From contig JAAENN010000188.1 in assembly GCA_024224295.1 (NCBI GenBank), positions 1 through 62,580 of the forward strand: 62,580 nt of DNA, written 5' to 3'. Each line of letters opens with the position of its first letter. Position 1 is the stretch's first letter. Below the pieces are notes generated by a model. That model did not search any database. It was not told the DNA's origin and was given only the letters and a program-made list of their open reading frames with translations. This DNA comes from Shimia sp. (GTDB taxonomy: Bacteria; Pseudomonadota; Alphaproteobacteria; Rhodobacterales; Rhodobacteraceae). The translations under genes and the position numbers were made by a program. Of this stretch, positions 61,924-62,580 are shown in pieces.

Positions 61924-62580
61924 TAAAGCTCTCCTCGGGCTTCAAGCAAGATGTTCGGCGTAAGGCCGGTTTTGACAGGCGCATCCCATGGGCGCCCATT
62001 TTTCACAAGATCAAATGCGCCGCCATTGCCGACCAATGTGGTCGCGCAGGGGCGCGGGAGGGCGCAGCCTTTGGCACAGCCCGAGACATGCAGCGGTGTT
62101 GGCAGTTGGGCTGCCAATTTACGCGCAAGTTGGCGGGTTTCGACCGTAGAGGAATTGCACAAAGGTGCGCCGGGGCAAGCGTCGACATGCAAAAGCGGGT
62201 CGTGCACGTCTGTGATGAACATCTCTGTGTCCACCATGTCTGCACCTTCCAAAAGAAATAGTCGCCACGGTGTGACGCGCATGGCCTCTGTCTTGGTCTC
62301 CGTGACCAAGTGGGCCAGTTGCGCCGCTTCAAGTTGGCCGAAAGCCACGCCAAACATCGCGCCAAACGGTGTGTCTCCGGGCACGGGTTGCTTTTGCGGC
62401 GCGGCTGGCAGCACCGCTTGCCACGCTGCGGGCAGCGGCGTCAGCGCGACGTGCGCGGCCATGCGGCGGCGGGCCGCGCCATCTGTGTCGACAAACCAAT
62501 GTGCCATTTCCAGAAGCGCGTCGACGGCGGTGTCGATGGTCACTTTACGCCCGCGTGACGCGCCGTCCGCACGTAACAAA
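61923..62580 (-). CDS. cobG: Precorrin-3B synthase, C-terminal part (5' end beyond the window)
   Basis: The last 218 residues of a sulfite/nitrite reductase-like enzyme that hydroxylates precorrin-3A with O2 and forms its gamma-lactone, a hallmark of aerobic B12 synthesis. The cluster cysteines are visible as HVDACPGAPLCNSSTVETR and HVSGCAKGCALPRPC (C-x5-C and C-x3-C). The frame is open to the right edge, so the N-terminal ferredoxin-like half is missing from view. It heads the cobGHIJ group. Confidence 0.93.
   Translation of the reverse strand, partial: LLRADGASRGRKVTIDTAVDALLEMAHWFVDTDGAARRRMAAHVALTPLPAAWQAVLPAAPQKQPVPGDTPFGAMFGVAFGQLEAAQLAHLVTETKTEAMRVTPWRLFLLEGADMVDTEMFITDVHDPLLHVDACPGAPLCNSSTVETRQLARKLAAQLPTPLHVSGCAKGCALPRPCATTLVGNGGAFDLVKNGRPWDAPVKTGLTPNILLEARGEL

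Noticed and set aside
1..62580. CRISPR arrays, insertion sequences with transposases, or rRNA operons
   Set aside because: None seen: no regularly spaced repeats, no transposase-like protein and no rRNA sequence in the window.

Overview
The window looks like the chromosome of a marine Rhodobacteraceae (Roseobacter group) alphaproteobacterium. Pointers are a GcrA cell-cycle regulator, an AspRS with the non-discriminating histidine, DUF1467 and EI24 small membrane proteins, tandem CxxC proteins of the DUF6455 kind, a full-length TTAA-N7-TTAA CtrA-type site, and the aerobic (cob) vitamin B12 pathway. All assignments are by eye from sequence and family knowledge; no search was run.

Layout. 1-534: the end of what is probably an integrated element (tail of an unidentified protein, AT-richer non-coding DNA with a long inverted repeat) abutting the 3' end of a tRNA-Gln gene. 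757-13246: acyl-CoA dehydrogenase, a secreted/membrane protein of unknown function, an Hsp70-type ATPase, a GH43 xylosidase interrupted by one amber codon, a decayed hsp70'-'carB chimera, a frameshifted lipoprotein with ADP-ribosyltransferase-like motifs, carB, and the coupled folate genes pabB-pabC. 13258-28493: aspS, a DUF1800/DUF1501 pair, acetyltransferase, REC protein, methylmalonyl-CoA epimerase, EI24/nitroreductase, deacetylase, M48 lipoprotein, YigZ protein, three tandem four-Cys proteins, a DCC protein, a broken DUF3800 gene and rimO. 28607-39566: AsmA protein, MFS exporter, prephenate dehydrogenase-like protein, gcrA, a lone ABC-2 permease, gap with a 47-residue membrane protein behind it, a molybdenum hydroxylase pair, and a PaaG-like crotonase.

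39744-44839 is a signalling block: CheY-like receiver, Hpt protein, membrane histidine kinase, a small conserved protein, a LuxI-type autoinducer synthase and a receiver/degenerate-GGDEF regulator with a CtrA-type box upstream. No LuxR gene is present.

44958-53886 is the most system-like accessory region. An RpiR/SIS regulator faces an operon for an N-formylglutamate amidohydrolase-family enzyme, a complete TRAP transporter, a glutamine synthetase-like ligase, an aldehyde dehydrogenase and an iron-type alcohol dehydrogenase. Together these suggest uptake of an amino alcohol or related amine, gamma-glutamylation, two oxidations and release of glutamate. That pathway is inference.

53883-62580 is the aerobic cobalamin block: cobG (cut by the window edge), cobH, cobI and cobJ; cobK on the opposite strand; then cobL, cobE, cobM, cobB, cobA and cobF. 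Most neighbours overlap by 4 nt, and cobK and cobL have overlapping start codons on opposite strands.

Three genes carry inactivating lesions (GH43, lipoprotein, DUF3800) and one locus is a rearrangement scar, so parts of this chromosome are decaying or recently rearranged.
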